46,925 nucleotides of DNA, from NCBI GenBank assembly GCA_001804285.1, contig MHFR01000051.1, positions 1 through 46,925 on the forward strand, in the 5' to 3' direction. Made by a program: the position numbers and the translations under genes. The notes below the pieces were generated by a model. It searched no databases, had not been told where the DNA came from, and saw nothing but the letters and a program-made list of their open reading frames with translations. Below, piece by piece: positions 34,233-42,723 of the stretch; the first letter of the stretch is position 1, and every line of letters begins with the position of its first letter. The DNA comes from Candidatus Danuiimicrobium aquiferis. Its GTDB lineage: Bacteria > Omnitrophota > Omnitrophia > Omnitrophales > Danuiimicrobiaceae.

Positions 34233-36101
34233 CTAAGAAAGGCCATATAGAACATATAGCTGTTTCGATTCCACGATATTGGAAGATTGAATCGAAACAA
34301 CGGGTTTACAGATATTCGGATTATTCAACACTTGATCAATGGGGCGTTTCGGAAGTCCAGCTCCACCTGATTCCTTCGAGATGGTAATCTCCTTTTTCTC
34401 AAGAATGTGGGTAAATCCATATTTCTTCAGCGTAGCAGCAATTGATTGCGGTGAATCCAACTTCTGGTAATGGGTTCTGAACTCAAAATCGGGCTCGAGT
34501 ACCACCGTTCGGTTAAAATAATATAAGTGGACTTCATCCAAGACCAATATTTTCGAATCTTCTGGTAGTTTAGCATTGATCCACTCTGCGATTGGAATGG
34601 TTCGTTCCATCTTGTTTAAATATTCCCCCTCGTTCCAAATTCCACACAAGGCGGGATATTGATAACGGAAATGATATCCAGTTAAACACAGCATAAAAAC
34701 AGTCAATCCATACGCCGCGCTCTTTCCTGCGGTCTTAAGAAGGTTCTTTGAGTTAATAGTTTTCGCCAGTTCACTAACTCCTATTGCTGATGCCATTAGG
34801 TAGATCGGGAAAATTGGAAGCAGATAGCGCACAATTTGCCCCGTAAAATACCAGAAAATGGTAAAGAGAAAAGTGAATAACAAGCAGTATCTTGCGCTTT
34901 TAATTTTGGCGGCTGCATAAATAGCAACGGGAAGCATTAAAAGATAAACAGGCCCCAACCAATGATGATAATCAAAGAAATGAGGTCGGAAAGTGAGATT
35001 CCATGGAAGACTCAAGAAAGATCCAATAGATCTCGGAAGCCCTTGGGCGTGATAATACATAGAAAAAAAGAATCCTGGGTCTTCTTGCCCAAACCAAGAG
35101 CCGAAGTATGGAAAAATCGGATTGCCGCTGTAAATCCATCCACGCGCAAACCAATAAGCTGATGAGATGAATGTTCCGGTGGCGAAGTAAAGCATGCCTT
35201 TGATTGCGCTCATTTTATCGGTGCGATTCAGCATGCGAATGCCGATGACGACTGCGCCGGCAAAAAAAGCCGCTAAAGCCAGATAACGGATTGCTATGGC
35301 GATGCCAATGAAAAGTCCGGCATAAAAAAAATCTGATCGGTTCGATTCTTTTGGTTCTTTAATCAAAAGACAAAACTCAAGAAAAACGAACAAGGATATG
35401 CCCGCATCGATGTATGTTGTGGCAATTTGATTTATTAAGGTCGGGGTGAGCCAAAACATAAAACCAAAAAAAAGAGACAGCTTTTTATTTTGCGTGACTT
35501 CATCGATTTTGACGATCAAGGCCAAAAACAAAAGCAAACCGCAGATCCAATGAAATAATTTTGCAATCGCAACATTTTTAAAAAGCATGCCGCTTGCGTA
35601 AAGCACGTTTATGAGTAAAGGGCGAAAAGACACAAGATCATAAATTTGCGGTGAGATAGACGCGTGCTTTGCAAACAATTTAGACACATATAGCTGGAGT
35701 GCAACCGAGTCATTCGCAATTTCAGGTAGGAAGCATAGTAGCGCTGTCAACAGAATTGCTGCGAACGAGAAAATTTGAAGGAACCGGTTCGAAGCTTTCC
35801 AGATAGTTCCCATGAAACGGGACAAATCTTTGATCCCCCCCATCAGATTCGGTAACTGTCGCCAGCCCAACATTAACGAAGCGGCGATGAAAAGGATGAC
35901 GATAACGGGCTTTAGCAAACCAAACGATCCGAAAAATACAAGGTAGTAGGCATAAAATCCAAGCCCACAGGCCATTGTCATGATGCCTTTTAATATTGGA
36001 TTTTTTTCGTGGAGCCAAAATCCTGCGAGCGAACCGCTGATCCAAAGCGATGGGATCAACAGGACCCAAAATATGATGGCAAATAATGGAGTCTCAAGCA
36101 T
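34233..36101 (-). CDS. Polytopic GT-C glycosyltransferase-like membrane protein
   Basis: The protein has 622 residues with about 14 helices and a C-terminal soluble domain of about 120 residues that starts near the last helix. The first part holds two pairs of hydrophobic helices before the typical loop (FLPEIANDSVALQLY), where Asn-Asp stands at the acidic position. Then TYIDAGISLFVFLEF and SGNPIFPYFGSWFG follow, segments seen in bacterial ArnT/RgtA-like GT-C proteins. Its activity is presumed lipid-linked sugar transfer. It ends convergent with the gene at 32710 and begins two bases after the stop of the YfhO-like gene, so these two minus-strand genes are cotranscribed. Confidence 0.82.
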   Translation of the reverse strand: MLETPLFAIIFWVLLIPSLWISGSLAGFWLHEKNPILKGIMTMACGLGFYAYYLVFFGSFGLLKPVIVILFIAASLMLGWRQLPNLMGGIKDLSRFMGTIWKASNRFLQIFSFAAILLTALLCFLPEIANDSVALQLYVSKLFAKHASISPQIYDLVSFRPLLINVLYASGMLFKNVAIAKLFHWICGLLLFLALIVKIDEVTQNKKLSLFFGFMFWLTPTLINQIATTYIDAGISLFVFLEFCLLIKEPKESNRSDFFYAGLFIGIAIAIRYLALAAFFAGAVVIGIRMLNRTDKMSAIKGMLYFATGTFISSAYWFARGWIYSGNPIFPYFGSWFGQEDPGFFFSMYYHAQGLPRSIGSFLSLPWNLTFRPHFFDYHHWLGPVYLLMLPVAIYAAAKIKSARYCLLFTFLFTIFWYFTGQIVRYLLPIFPIYLMASAIGVSELAKTINSKNLLKTAGKSAAYGLTVFMLCLTGYHFRYQYPALCGIWNEGEYLNKMERTIPIAEWINAKLPEDSKILVLDEVHLYYFNRTVVLEPDFEFRTHYQKLDSPQSIAATLKKYGFTHILEKKEITISKESGGAGLPKRPIDQVLNNPNICKPVVSIQSSNIVESKQLYVLYGLS

Positions 36102-36103
36102 AT

Positions 36104-38611
36104 CTAATCAATCGAAAATGGTTGATATCGAAATTTAATTTTATAAACACCCGCAGAATCGATCCACACAGCGCGGAACAAGCCGTGTGCTTTTAATAAG
36201 GGCACTTCCCTTCCGTTAACCCACGTTTTCCAACCAGAATCGTACGCTTCAGACGTGACAAAAAAAGCCGGCTGATTAATTTGAATTTCCCACTCTTCAA
36301 AATCATCTGCCCGGTAGATGAGCTGTATGCTTTCATCCTGTTTCTTAATCGCATCTGGGATACCGCTTTCTGTCATTCCCGAATGTTTCCCTGGGGAAAG
36401 AAAGGGCCGTGCCCAGCTTTTCCGGGGTAATCGGGAATCCAATAACTCCGGATCCCCGCTGAAAACGTGCGGGCCTGCCTGCCGGACAGGCAGCGATGAC
36501 AATACTCTATCCCTGTCCTTATCTGCAATTTTCATTCCTTCGGATTTTTCTATCAGTAATGTTCTTGAAGGATCAAAGCCCGTTTCCATAAACGTCTCTT
36601 TCAAGGAATTCCAGTCGTCAAACCAGCGGACGTTCGATATGACATAACCCAAATGATGTTCATCTGTATTCCTGTACAAATAAATACCCGATGCAACTTC
36701 CCGATCAATCAATCTTAGTTCGCGCTGCTTGAGCGGAAACGCGCTCATAACATGAGAAACGTTCAGGAAGTTTAGGATTTTAAATTTGTTTTTGACAAAT
36801 TCCGGTGTCGGGCTGTACGAAAAATTGGAATCGTTTATATTGCCGAACATTCCGATCGTTTCATGATAACGCCCGATGACAAGCGGTGAATATATTCCGA
36901 TATCTTCAATATCGTAAAGCATATTCGCGCTAGGAACGAGCGGTAATGTTTTGCCGTAAGGGCGCATGCCGTAAAGACGAGTTAAAGCGCCGCTCTGTTT
37001 TTCCGCTATTAATGTAGAAATGATTGGGTCGCTTTTCAAGGCATGTTGATAAGTATCCATATCCAATCTGAAATCAATCCAGGAATAGGCATATAAATCC
37101 AACAAAATCAGACAAATTCCAAGAAGATGCAAATGGCGATCATTAGCACCCTTTCGATGCAGCCATAATAGAAAATAAAGGCCCGATAAAATCATCACAA
37201 ACGCCCAAAGATTCCAGCACCTTACCGGGGATATCGAATTTTGTGTGAATTGAATCACCGTGATTAAGTCGTTGAAATATTTGGCTAAAGAATGCGGGTG
37301 GCCGATCTTTCCATAAATATAGTGTTCCACAAACCATTGTCCCGCGTTGAACACCGCCGGTTGTCCAAAAGTTAATATGCTGTTGGCTGCAAGATATCCG
37401 GAAAACAAGATAACGATCAGAATGATTGCGGCCAAACAGGCTCTTGCAACCGAGCGATTTGTTTTTGAGTCATCTATTGGTTTTGCCTCGAATAATTGCT
37501 GATATCCCAGACCGCTTAATATGGACAAGCCAAAGACACAAAACACCACGAACTTCGACGGAAAACGAAACGAATAAAAATGACTCGTTTTGATCAGAGC
37601 CGGATAAATGAAACCCCACTTTCCCAAGGCAATCAAAAAAGAGACGGTGGTGATGCATATCCACAATCGAAAAAGGGTGGTTTTCCGCGAATTCCTATCT
37701 ATTCCGGAGAAAAGGACAAATACCAAGGGCAGAACACCGATATACAAGCAATTCGCTTTGAATACATATTGAATTGCGGGAAACAAAAACGTTAGCACCG
37801 CAAAAGGGGACATCGAACCGATATAGGTGTAACTTTCCGTCAAACCGACGCGGTTCGACATCATGGAAAGTTTAAACATGAGATATATTTGAGGTGAAGT
37901 GATTAAAAATGCACCAACGGTCGCGACTAAAATCATCGCTATTCGGAGAAAAACAAAGCCATGCCCCTCGTTTGATTGCCGGAATAAGAACAGGCGCAGG
38001 GCGATATAAAAATAGAAAATGATCAATGAAAAGACAGCGACTTGTTGATATCCCGCCAGCAGCGAAAATGCAATGCCAACTGCCACCAGAAATAAATTCC
38101 GTCGTTTATTATTTGTCAGGTACGCTTCAAAAAACAAAAGCATAAACGGAAACCATGAAAACACTTTCAGGGAAGGCATGTTGTAATAGGCGCCGCCGCT
38201 GGCGGCGCCGAACACGAAAATGAATGACGAGAGAAGAGCGGCCGTACAACTAAGCCGCATCTGTCGCGCATAAAGATATGTAAAAATGCCTGCCACCGCA
38301 AAATGAACAATTGATGAATAAGAATACGCCCAGTTGAGAGGCAGAAAAAAATAAAGGATGATGTTCGGCAGGTAAAATACGCCGATCTGCCCTTCTGCGC
38401 CGATTGGAAATCCGCACTGGATCAAATTGGACCATAACGGGAATTGAAGGTGCCTTAATGAGTTGCTGAGGAGTTTTGCCCAAGGGTAATGCTGTTCAAT
38501 GTGGTCGCCGACCAAGGCGCCTGATTTAGCGAAAAAAAGATCGGGATAAACAAAAAACAACGCGGCAAGAATTCCAACTAAACACCATCTGTCATTTTTG
38601 CTTAATTGCAT
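36104..38611 (-). CDS. YfhO-like membrane protein with an in-frame repeat insertion
   Basis: The protein has 835 residues. The N-terminal segment VGDHIEQHYPWAKLL is the signature loop of the YfhO family, large membrane proteins of GT-C type that help decorate surface glycans and lipids. YfhO of Bacillus subtilis glycosylates teichoic acid. About 13 helices are followed by a soluble C-terminal part (residues about 510-835). Residues about 704-747 come from palindromic repeat copy 2 (36371-36501) and read as a Ser/Pro/Arg-rich loop with no similarity to the flanking protein. The frame is preserved, so the protein should be made, with a linker insertion just before the last beta-rich domain. The sugar is unknown. 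Confidence 0.88.
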   Translation of the reverse strand: MQLSKNDRWCLVGILAALFFVYPDLFFAKSGALVGDHIEQHYPWAKLLSNSLRHLQFPLWSNLIQCGFPIGAEGQIGVFYLPNIILYFFLPLNWAYSYSSIVHFAVAGIFTYLYARQMRLSCTAALLSSFIFVFGAASGGAYYNMPSLKVFSWFPFMLLFFEAYLTNNKRRNLFLVAVGIAFSLLAGYQQVAVFSLIIFYFYIALRLFLFRQSNEGHGFVFLRIAMILVATVGAFLITSPQIYLMFKLSMMSNRVGLTESYTYIGSMSPFAVLTFLFPAIQYVFKANCLYIGVLPLVFVLFSGIDRNSRKTTLFRLWICITTVSFLIALGKWGFIYPALIKTSHFYSFRFPSKFVVFCVFGLSILSGLGYQQLFEAKPIDDSKTNRSVARACLAAIILIVILFSGYLAANSILTFGQPAVFNAGQWFVEHYIYGKIGHPHSLAKYFNDLITVIQFTQNSISPVRCWNLWAFVMILSGLYFLLWLHRKGANDRHLHLLGICLILLDLYAYSWIDFRLDMDTYQHALKSDPIISTLIAEKQSGALTRLYGMRPYGKTLPLVPSANMLYDIEDIGIYSPLVIGRYHETIGMFGNINDSNFSYSPTPEFVKNKFKILNFLNVSHVMSAFPLKQRELRLIDREVASGIYLYRNTDEHHLGYVISNVRWFDDWNSLKETFMETGFDPSRTLLIEKSEGMKIADKDRDRVLSSLPVRQAGPHVFSGDPELLDSRLPRKSWARPFLSPGKHSGMTESGIPDAIKKQDESIQLIYRADDFEEWEIQINQPAFFVTSEAYDSGWKTWVNGREVPLLKAHGLFRAVWIDSAGVYKIKFRYQPFSID
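36371..36501. repeat. Palindromic repeat element, copy 2, inside the YfhO-like gene
   Basis: The element is 131 bases, TGTCATTCCCGA (36371) to GCGATGACA (36501), diverged from copies 1 and 3 but with the same GGGC..GCCC core (36404-36414), TCCGGGGTAATCGGGAATCC and internal GGATCCCCGC segments. It encodes about 43-44 in-frame residues. Its right end is replaced by a smaller palindrome. Its net length must be a multiple of three, counting a base or two of junction, since the host frame continues on both sides. Confidence 0.85.
36475..36493. repeat. Nested short palindrome CTGCCTG/CAGGCAG
   Basis: Perfect seven-base arms (36475-36481 and 36487-36493) enclose a five-base CCGGA centre. This is a second palindrome near the right end of repeat copy 2, absent from copies 1 and 3. 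It resembles small CTGCCTGCCGG-type repeats found in many environmental bacterial genomes. Confidence 0.6.
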
Positions 38612-38633
38612 TTTTTGCTTCGGGAAAGTTAAT

Positions 38634-39635
38634 CTATTTATTTGACGTTGCCCAAGAAGGCGGAAGATTGGTTAACACTTCAATGTTCGAAAAATCTTTG
38701 CTTTTTCGGGCGCCATGCATTTTGGCCCATTTTGCCATCCGGGCAAGTCCTTCGGCTAAGAAGGTTTTTGATTCGGCGCGCAGTACCCGGCGCGCTTTTT
38801 CGTGATCCGAATAAGCCTCGTCCGCTTCGTTTCGCCGGTCTAAATATTTGATATTGGCGGCAACGCCAAACATTTTCGCTGATTCATTCGCAAGATAATT
38901 CACTGTGTATGGAATGTCCGCGCCGACATTAAAAACTTGATTATACGCCGCCGGAACATCAATGGCTCCGGCGATCACGGGGGCGACATCGGAAATATAA
39001 CTAAACGCTCTTTTCTGGTTCCCATCCCCGAAAATAGTCATCGGTTGACCCTGCATCATCTGATTCATAAAAATTCCAACGACATTCCTGTATTTGTCGC
39101 CAATATTCTGCCTTTCGCCATAGACATTATGCGGGCGGAAAATAATATACGGCATGCCAAACATATCATGCGACACCTTCAGGTCCTGTTCGACGGCTAA
39201 TTTCGCAATCCCATAGGAATCTTCGGGGACCGGAATCATGTCCTCCCTCATCGGAAGTTGCGTTTTGCCATAGACGGCAATGGAAGACGTAAACACAAAA
39301 CATTTTATGCGATGGTTGATAGATAGATTGATTAAATTGATCGAGCCGATCAAGTTGTTTTCATAATTAAAATGTTTAATAAAATGGCTTAAGCCTTCAG
39401 CCGCATAGGCCGCGAGATGAAAGACATAATCGAATGCGTATTCTTCGTACAGTTTTTTTAGAAGCGCTTGATCTAATATCGATCCCGAGACAAATGTCGC
39501 GCGTTTCGGCACATTGTCTTCAAACCCGCCGCTCAAATCATCCAGCACGACAATGCGATGATTGCGCTCCAGCAAACAATCCGCTACATGCGAGCCGATA
39601 AACCCCGCCCCTCCGGTTACAAGGATGTTAGCCAT
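38634..39635 (-). CDS. NAD-dependent epimerase, UDP-glucose 4-epimerase-like
   Basis: The protein has 333 residues from the ATG at 39635, chosen for the GAGGTG Shine-Dalgarno sequence seven bases upstream. A longer form would add an unrelated extension inside the upstream gene. TGGAGFIGSHVADCLL gives the dinucleotide motif (about 6-21), VLDDLSGG binds the cofactor, TSSIAVYG precedes the catalytic YGIAK, and FRPHNVYGERQ and FSYISDV are nucleotide-sugar contacts. These are characteristic of GalE and UDP-sugar epimerases and decarboxylases of the same group. Length and motifs fit UDP-hexose 4-epimerisation. It overlaps the GT2 gene by eight bases, so both products are made together. Confidence 0.88.
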   Translation of the reverse strand: MANILVTGGAGFIGSHVADCLLERNHRIVVLDDLSGGFEDNVPKRATFVSGSILDQALLKKLYEEYAFDYVFHLAAYAAEGLSHFIKHFNYENNLIGSINLINLSINHRIKCFVFTSSIAVYGKTQLPMREDMIPVPEDSYGIAKLAVEQDLKVSHDMFGMPYIIFRPHNVYGERQNIGDKYRNVVGIFMNQMMQGQPMTIFGDGNQKRAFSYISDVAPVIAGAIDVPAAYNQVFNVGADIPYTVNYLANESAKMFGVAANIKYLDRRNEADEAYSDHEKARRVLRAESKTFLAEGLARMAKWAKMHGARKSKDFSNIEVLTNLPPSWATSNK

Positions 39636-40389
39636 GATTTGCCACCTCAAATCTTTTTGATTTGCGAATTCCCATTTTGTGCAAAACATACCGGATCACC
39701 GTCGCCATAATGCCTATGCCGTAGCGCACGGCCTTTCCAAACGGCATCTGTGAATTTTCATCTTCGTAGCGTGTAGGGTGGGGAATTTCAGCTATTTTTG
39801 CGTGACGGATTGCCGCCTGAATCATGATATCCGTATCAAAATCAAATTTATCACTCAATAGATCCAAATTCACCTGTTTTAAGAAGTCAGCGCGAAATGC
39901 ACGATAACCGTTGTGATAATCGGAAATGTTTGTTTTAAAAACATAATTTTCAAGCCACGTCAAAAGCCGGTTTGGAATAAATTTCCACATCGGCATTCCC
40001 TTTTTTAAAACATCACCCAAAACCATTCTTGTCCCTGTAACCACATCAAAACCCTCGTGGCTTATCCGCCAAACGAATTGAGGAACCAGTGTGGGATCAT
40101 ATTGATAATCGCCATGGACCATAACCACAATATCCGCCCCGCGCTGAATGGCTTCCCGATAGCCCGTTTTTTGAACAGCACCGTAGCCCCGGCTCTTGGG
40201 ATGAGAAACAACGCTTACACCGCATTTTTCAGCAACTTCTTTCGTAGAATCCGTACTGCCGTCATTAATGACAAGAATTTCGTCAACCCAATCTTTTGGT
40301 ATATCAGTAATTGTTTTTTCCAGGACAGTTGCCACGTTATAGGCGGGCATCATCACGATTATTTTCTGGTTTGGCTTGCTCGGTTTCAT
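39628..40389 (-). CDS. GT2 glycosyltransferase, Dpm1-like (paralogue of the gene at 46372)
   Basis: The protein has 253 residues. IIVMMPAYNVATVLEK (10-25), INDGSTDST (41-49), SRGYGAVQKTGYREA (66-80) and HGDYQYDP (92-99) match GT2 enzymes of the polyprenyl-phosphate hexose group. TRMVLGDV and DYHNGYRAFR follow in the positions of the acceptor loop. It lacks a C-terminal membrane pair. The same HxDYQYDP and YHxGYRAF motifs occur in the right-edge gene, so the two are paralogues, each followed by an epimerase gene. The donor could be UDP-glucose, UDP-galactose or a derivative. Confidence 0.89.
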   Translation of the reverse strand: MKPSKPNQKIIVMMPAYNVATVLEKTITDIPKDWVDEILVINDGSTDSTKEVAEKCGVSVVSHPKSRGYGAVQKTGYREAIQRGADIVVMVHGDYQYDPTLVPQFVWRISHEGFDVVTGTRMVLGDVLKKGMPMWKFIPNRLLTWLENYVFKTNISDYHNGYRAFRADFLKQVNLDLLSDKFDFDTDIMIQAAIRHAKIAEIPHPTRYEDENSQMPFGKAVRYGIGIMATVIRYVLHKMGIRKSKRFEVANHG

Positions 40390-40418
40390 AGTAAAATGAT
40401 TCCTATTCGGTTAATTCG

Positions 40419-41165
40419 TTATACCTTTTGAGCGAGAACAATCATTTCATGGCCACAGGCGATTTTCGTTTTAAAAAAACGAAATTGTATGATATAGATG
40501 AATTTCCATAAAATCAATAGTTTAGATAAGAAACTCGACAGGAAGGATTCCTGCCAAGGCGGACGTAACCCGCTTAATTTGGTTTTTGACTGCAAATCTT
40601 TTTTTGACAGAGTGTTATTTCGGGTCAATTTCATCTGCAATTGCCTCATCAACCAAAAAACCGGAAACGTAAAATCCCAATATAGAACGGGCTGGAGTCC
40701 GCAATTGGTTAGCTTTTGACGAATGTCTTCCTCGGAATACCTCCGAACATGTCCGTACATGTCATCATCCCATCTCCACTCTTTTGCGGGATTGCTGGGG
40801 ATTGCTAAAATCACAAATCCGTTTTTCGCGGTCAGTTCGGCCGCTTTTTTCAAAGCCGATTCATCATCAGGAAGATGTTCAAGAATATCCATTAAAAAGA
40901 CCGTTTGGTAGGTGCCGGTCAATTCATATAAATTCTGAGACGTTAGTTCGATCGAGGGGAAATGTTTTAACTTTATTCTTGCTTGATCCAGCGCGTCTGC
41001 CGAAATATCAATTGCCTTGCCCGCCCAGCCCTTTCTCGCTAAATACTCAGCGACGTCGCCGATGCCGCAACCAACGTCTAAGAAGGGTGAGCTTAATTGA
41101 TGTTGATCGACAAGCTTTCCGATGCAATATAAAAGATAATTTTTAAGCGGTAAAAAATTTGCCAT
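40419..41165 (-). CDS. Class I SAM-dependent methyltransferase
   Basis: The protein has 248 residues from the ATG at 41165, which avoids overlap with the upstream gene. An upstream in-frame start at 41243 would add 26 residues inside that gene. FLDVGCGIGDVAEYL (about 28-42), KAIDIS near 51-56, LMDILEHLPDDES and the C-terminal basic region are all standard. The final third is aromatic and basic (ILWKFIYIIQFRFF), possibly for membrane contact. The target is likely a lipid-linked sugar, given the position between a radical SAM gene and a GT2 gene. Confidence 0.87.
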   Translation of the reverse strand: MANFLPLKNYLLYCIGKLVDQHQLSSPFLDVGCGIGDVAEYLARKGWAGKAIDISADALDQARIKLKHFPSIELTSQNLYELTGTYQTVFLMDILEHLPDDESALKKAAELTAKNGFVILAIPSNPAKEWRWDDDMYGHVRRYSEEDIRQKLTNCGLQPVLYWDFTFPVFWLMRQLQMKLTRNNTLSKKDLQSKTKLSGLRPPWQESFLSSFLSKLLILWKFIYIIQFRFFKTKIACGHEMIVLAQKV

Positions 41166-41175
41166 TGATTTCGAT

Positions 41176-42723
41176 TCAACCTTTCTCTTTCCGGCTGAAC
41201 CGAAAAATCGCCGGGATTTTAATAATAAATTCCCGTAAAACACGATCCATTTTTGTTTGTTGCTTGTTCGAAAATGCGTTTCGGATCAAACTCCACAATC
41301 TGTCCGGATGGTAAAGGAAAGATAGCGAATAAAACTGAAAGAGGCCCCAGAGTTTCAAAAACAGCAATTGTCGGCCGGTGATTTTCGGATTCCAGGATCG
41401 TACGGAGAGTAAGCTGCTTAAGCCTGTTATGACGTGACAAAATTCGTCATCGAGGTCAATAGGACTCACCTTGTTGACTTCCGTGAACAACTCCGATCCC
41501 GGAACTGGAACGAAGGTTGAAAGCGTAATTTCGTGCACACCGATTCGGGCCATACGCCTCAACCACTTCATCGTTTTTTTGATGTCGGACACTTCTTCGC
41601 CGGGAAAACCGATCACGTTAAACAGGCAGACACGCATGCCGTTTTTTAGAGATGCGCGAACAGAAATTTCTAGATTTTTAAGATTGACCTTCTTTTTTAT
41701 CATTTTTAAAATCCTGTCACTGGCACTTTCCGGAGCATACGTGATGTGATGACAACCGGATTTAACCAAATATTCGACGACTTCTTCATCGATGACTTCA
41801 GACCGGGTTCCGACCGGAATTTGCCAGGATATATTTAACTTTCGCTGAATCATTTCCTTGCATAGCGCAATGATCCAATCTTTTCGAACAATGGTCGTTA
41901 AATCCTGCAGTTGAAAATCGTTTGTCTGGTATTTACTGATATAAAACTCCATTTCATTCACAACATCGACCGGATTACGGGGCTTCCAAGCGCGTTTCCA
42001 CATGCTCGCCGCAGGACAGAACGTGCATTCATAAGGACATCCTCGGGAAGCTAATAACGGCATGCTTCTTCCGGTCACCGGCCCCATATACACGCCGCCC
42101 CGCATATAGGCGTCGGGATCAAACAAATCCCACGCCGGCCAAGGCAATGCGTCCAGATTATCGATTCTATTTCTCGGCTGCGTCTTGACAACTTTTTTGT
42201 CTTGATCAAGGTACGCCAATCCGTTGACAGAAGCAATGTCCCTTCCGCCGGTTTTTAACACATTCAAAAGCTCCTCGATCGTGTACTCCCCTTCACCCAA
42301 CACACAGATATCAACGGGCGATTGCTGCAGAACGAGATCATACATCGCAGAAACATGTTCGCCGCCGGCAATTAATTTGGCGTTCGGGAAATTTTGTTTG
42401 AGAACGAATAACAATTCTCGAACCATGGGCCATGCGTGGGTAAACATACACGTGACGCCAACAACGTCAGAGTTAGCGGGAATTTTTTTTAGGATTTCGT
42501 CGAATGAGAGCCCTTGAATTAACATTTTTTTGTGTGTCGACCATCTTTCAATTCTTTCGATTGCGTCACCGACAGCATCGACAACGGCGACTTCATACCC
42601 CAGGCGCTTAATGTACGCGGCAAGATACGCAAGCCCTAACGGTGGTTGGGTTAATGACGAATAATTATCAACACCCATGAGCGCCGGAGGATGGATGAAA
42701 CACACTTTCATAGGGCACTTCAC
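41176..42723 (-). CDS. Radical SAM protein with N-terminal B12-binding-like domain
   Basis: The protein has 515 residues from the GTG at 42723, which overlaps the upstream stop as GTGA. The ATG at 42711, four codons inside, is an equal choice. The N-terminal domain has CFIHPPALMG, IAGGEHVSAM (118-127) and LGEGEYTIEEL (142-152). The cluster cysteines are 229, 233 and 236 (CPYECTFC). It continues with TYAPESASDR and a long C-terminal helical part of about 120 residues not seen in the other two. No cobalamin DxHxxG is present. It may act on a sugar of the UXS-cupin-SDR cassette upstream or on a lipid. Reaction unknown. Confidence 0.88.
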   Translation of the reverse strand: MKCPMKVCFIHPPALMGVDNYSSLTQPPLGLAYLAAYIKRLGYEVAVVDAVGDAIERIERWSTHKKMLIQGLSFDEILKKIPANSDVVGVTCMFTHAWPMVRELLFVLKQNFPNAKLIAGGEHVSAMYDLVLQQSPVDICVLGEGEYTIEELLNVLKTGGRDIASVNGLAYLDQDKKVVKTQPRNRIDNLDALPWPAWDLFDPDAYMRGGVYMGPVTGRSMPLLASRGCPYECTFCPAASMWKRAWKPRNPVDVVNEMEFYISKYQTNDFQLQDLTTIVRKDWIIALCKEMIQRKLNISWQIPVGTRSEVIDEEVVEYLVKSGCHHITYAPESASDRILKMIKKKVNLKNLEISVRASLKNGMRVCLFNVIGFPGEEVSDIKKTMKWLRRMARIGVHEITLSTFVPVPGSELFTEVNKVSPIDLDDEFCHVITGLSSLLSVRSWNPKITGRQLLFLKLWGLFQFYSLSFLYHPDRLWSLIRNAFSNKQQTKMDRVLREFIIKIPAIFRFSRKEKG

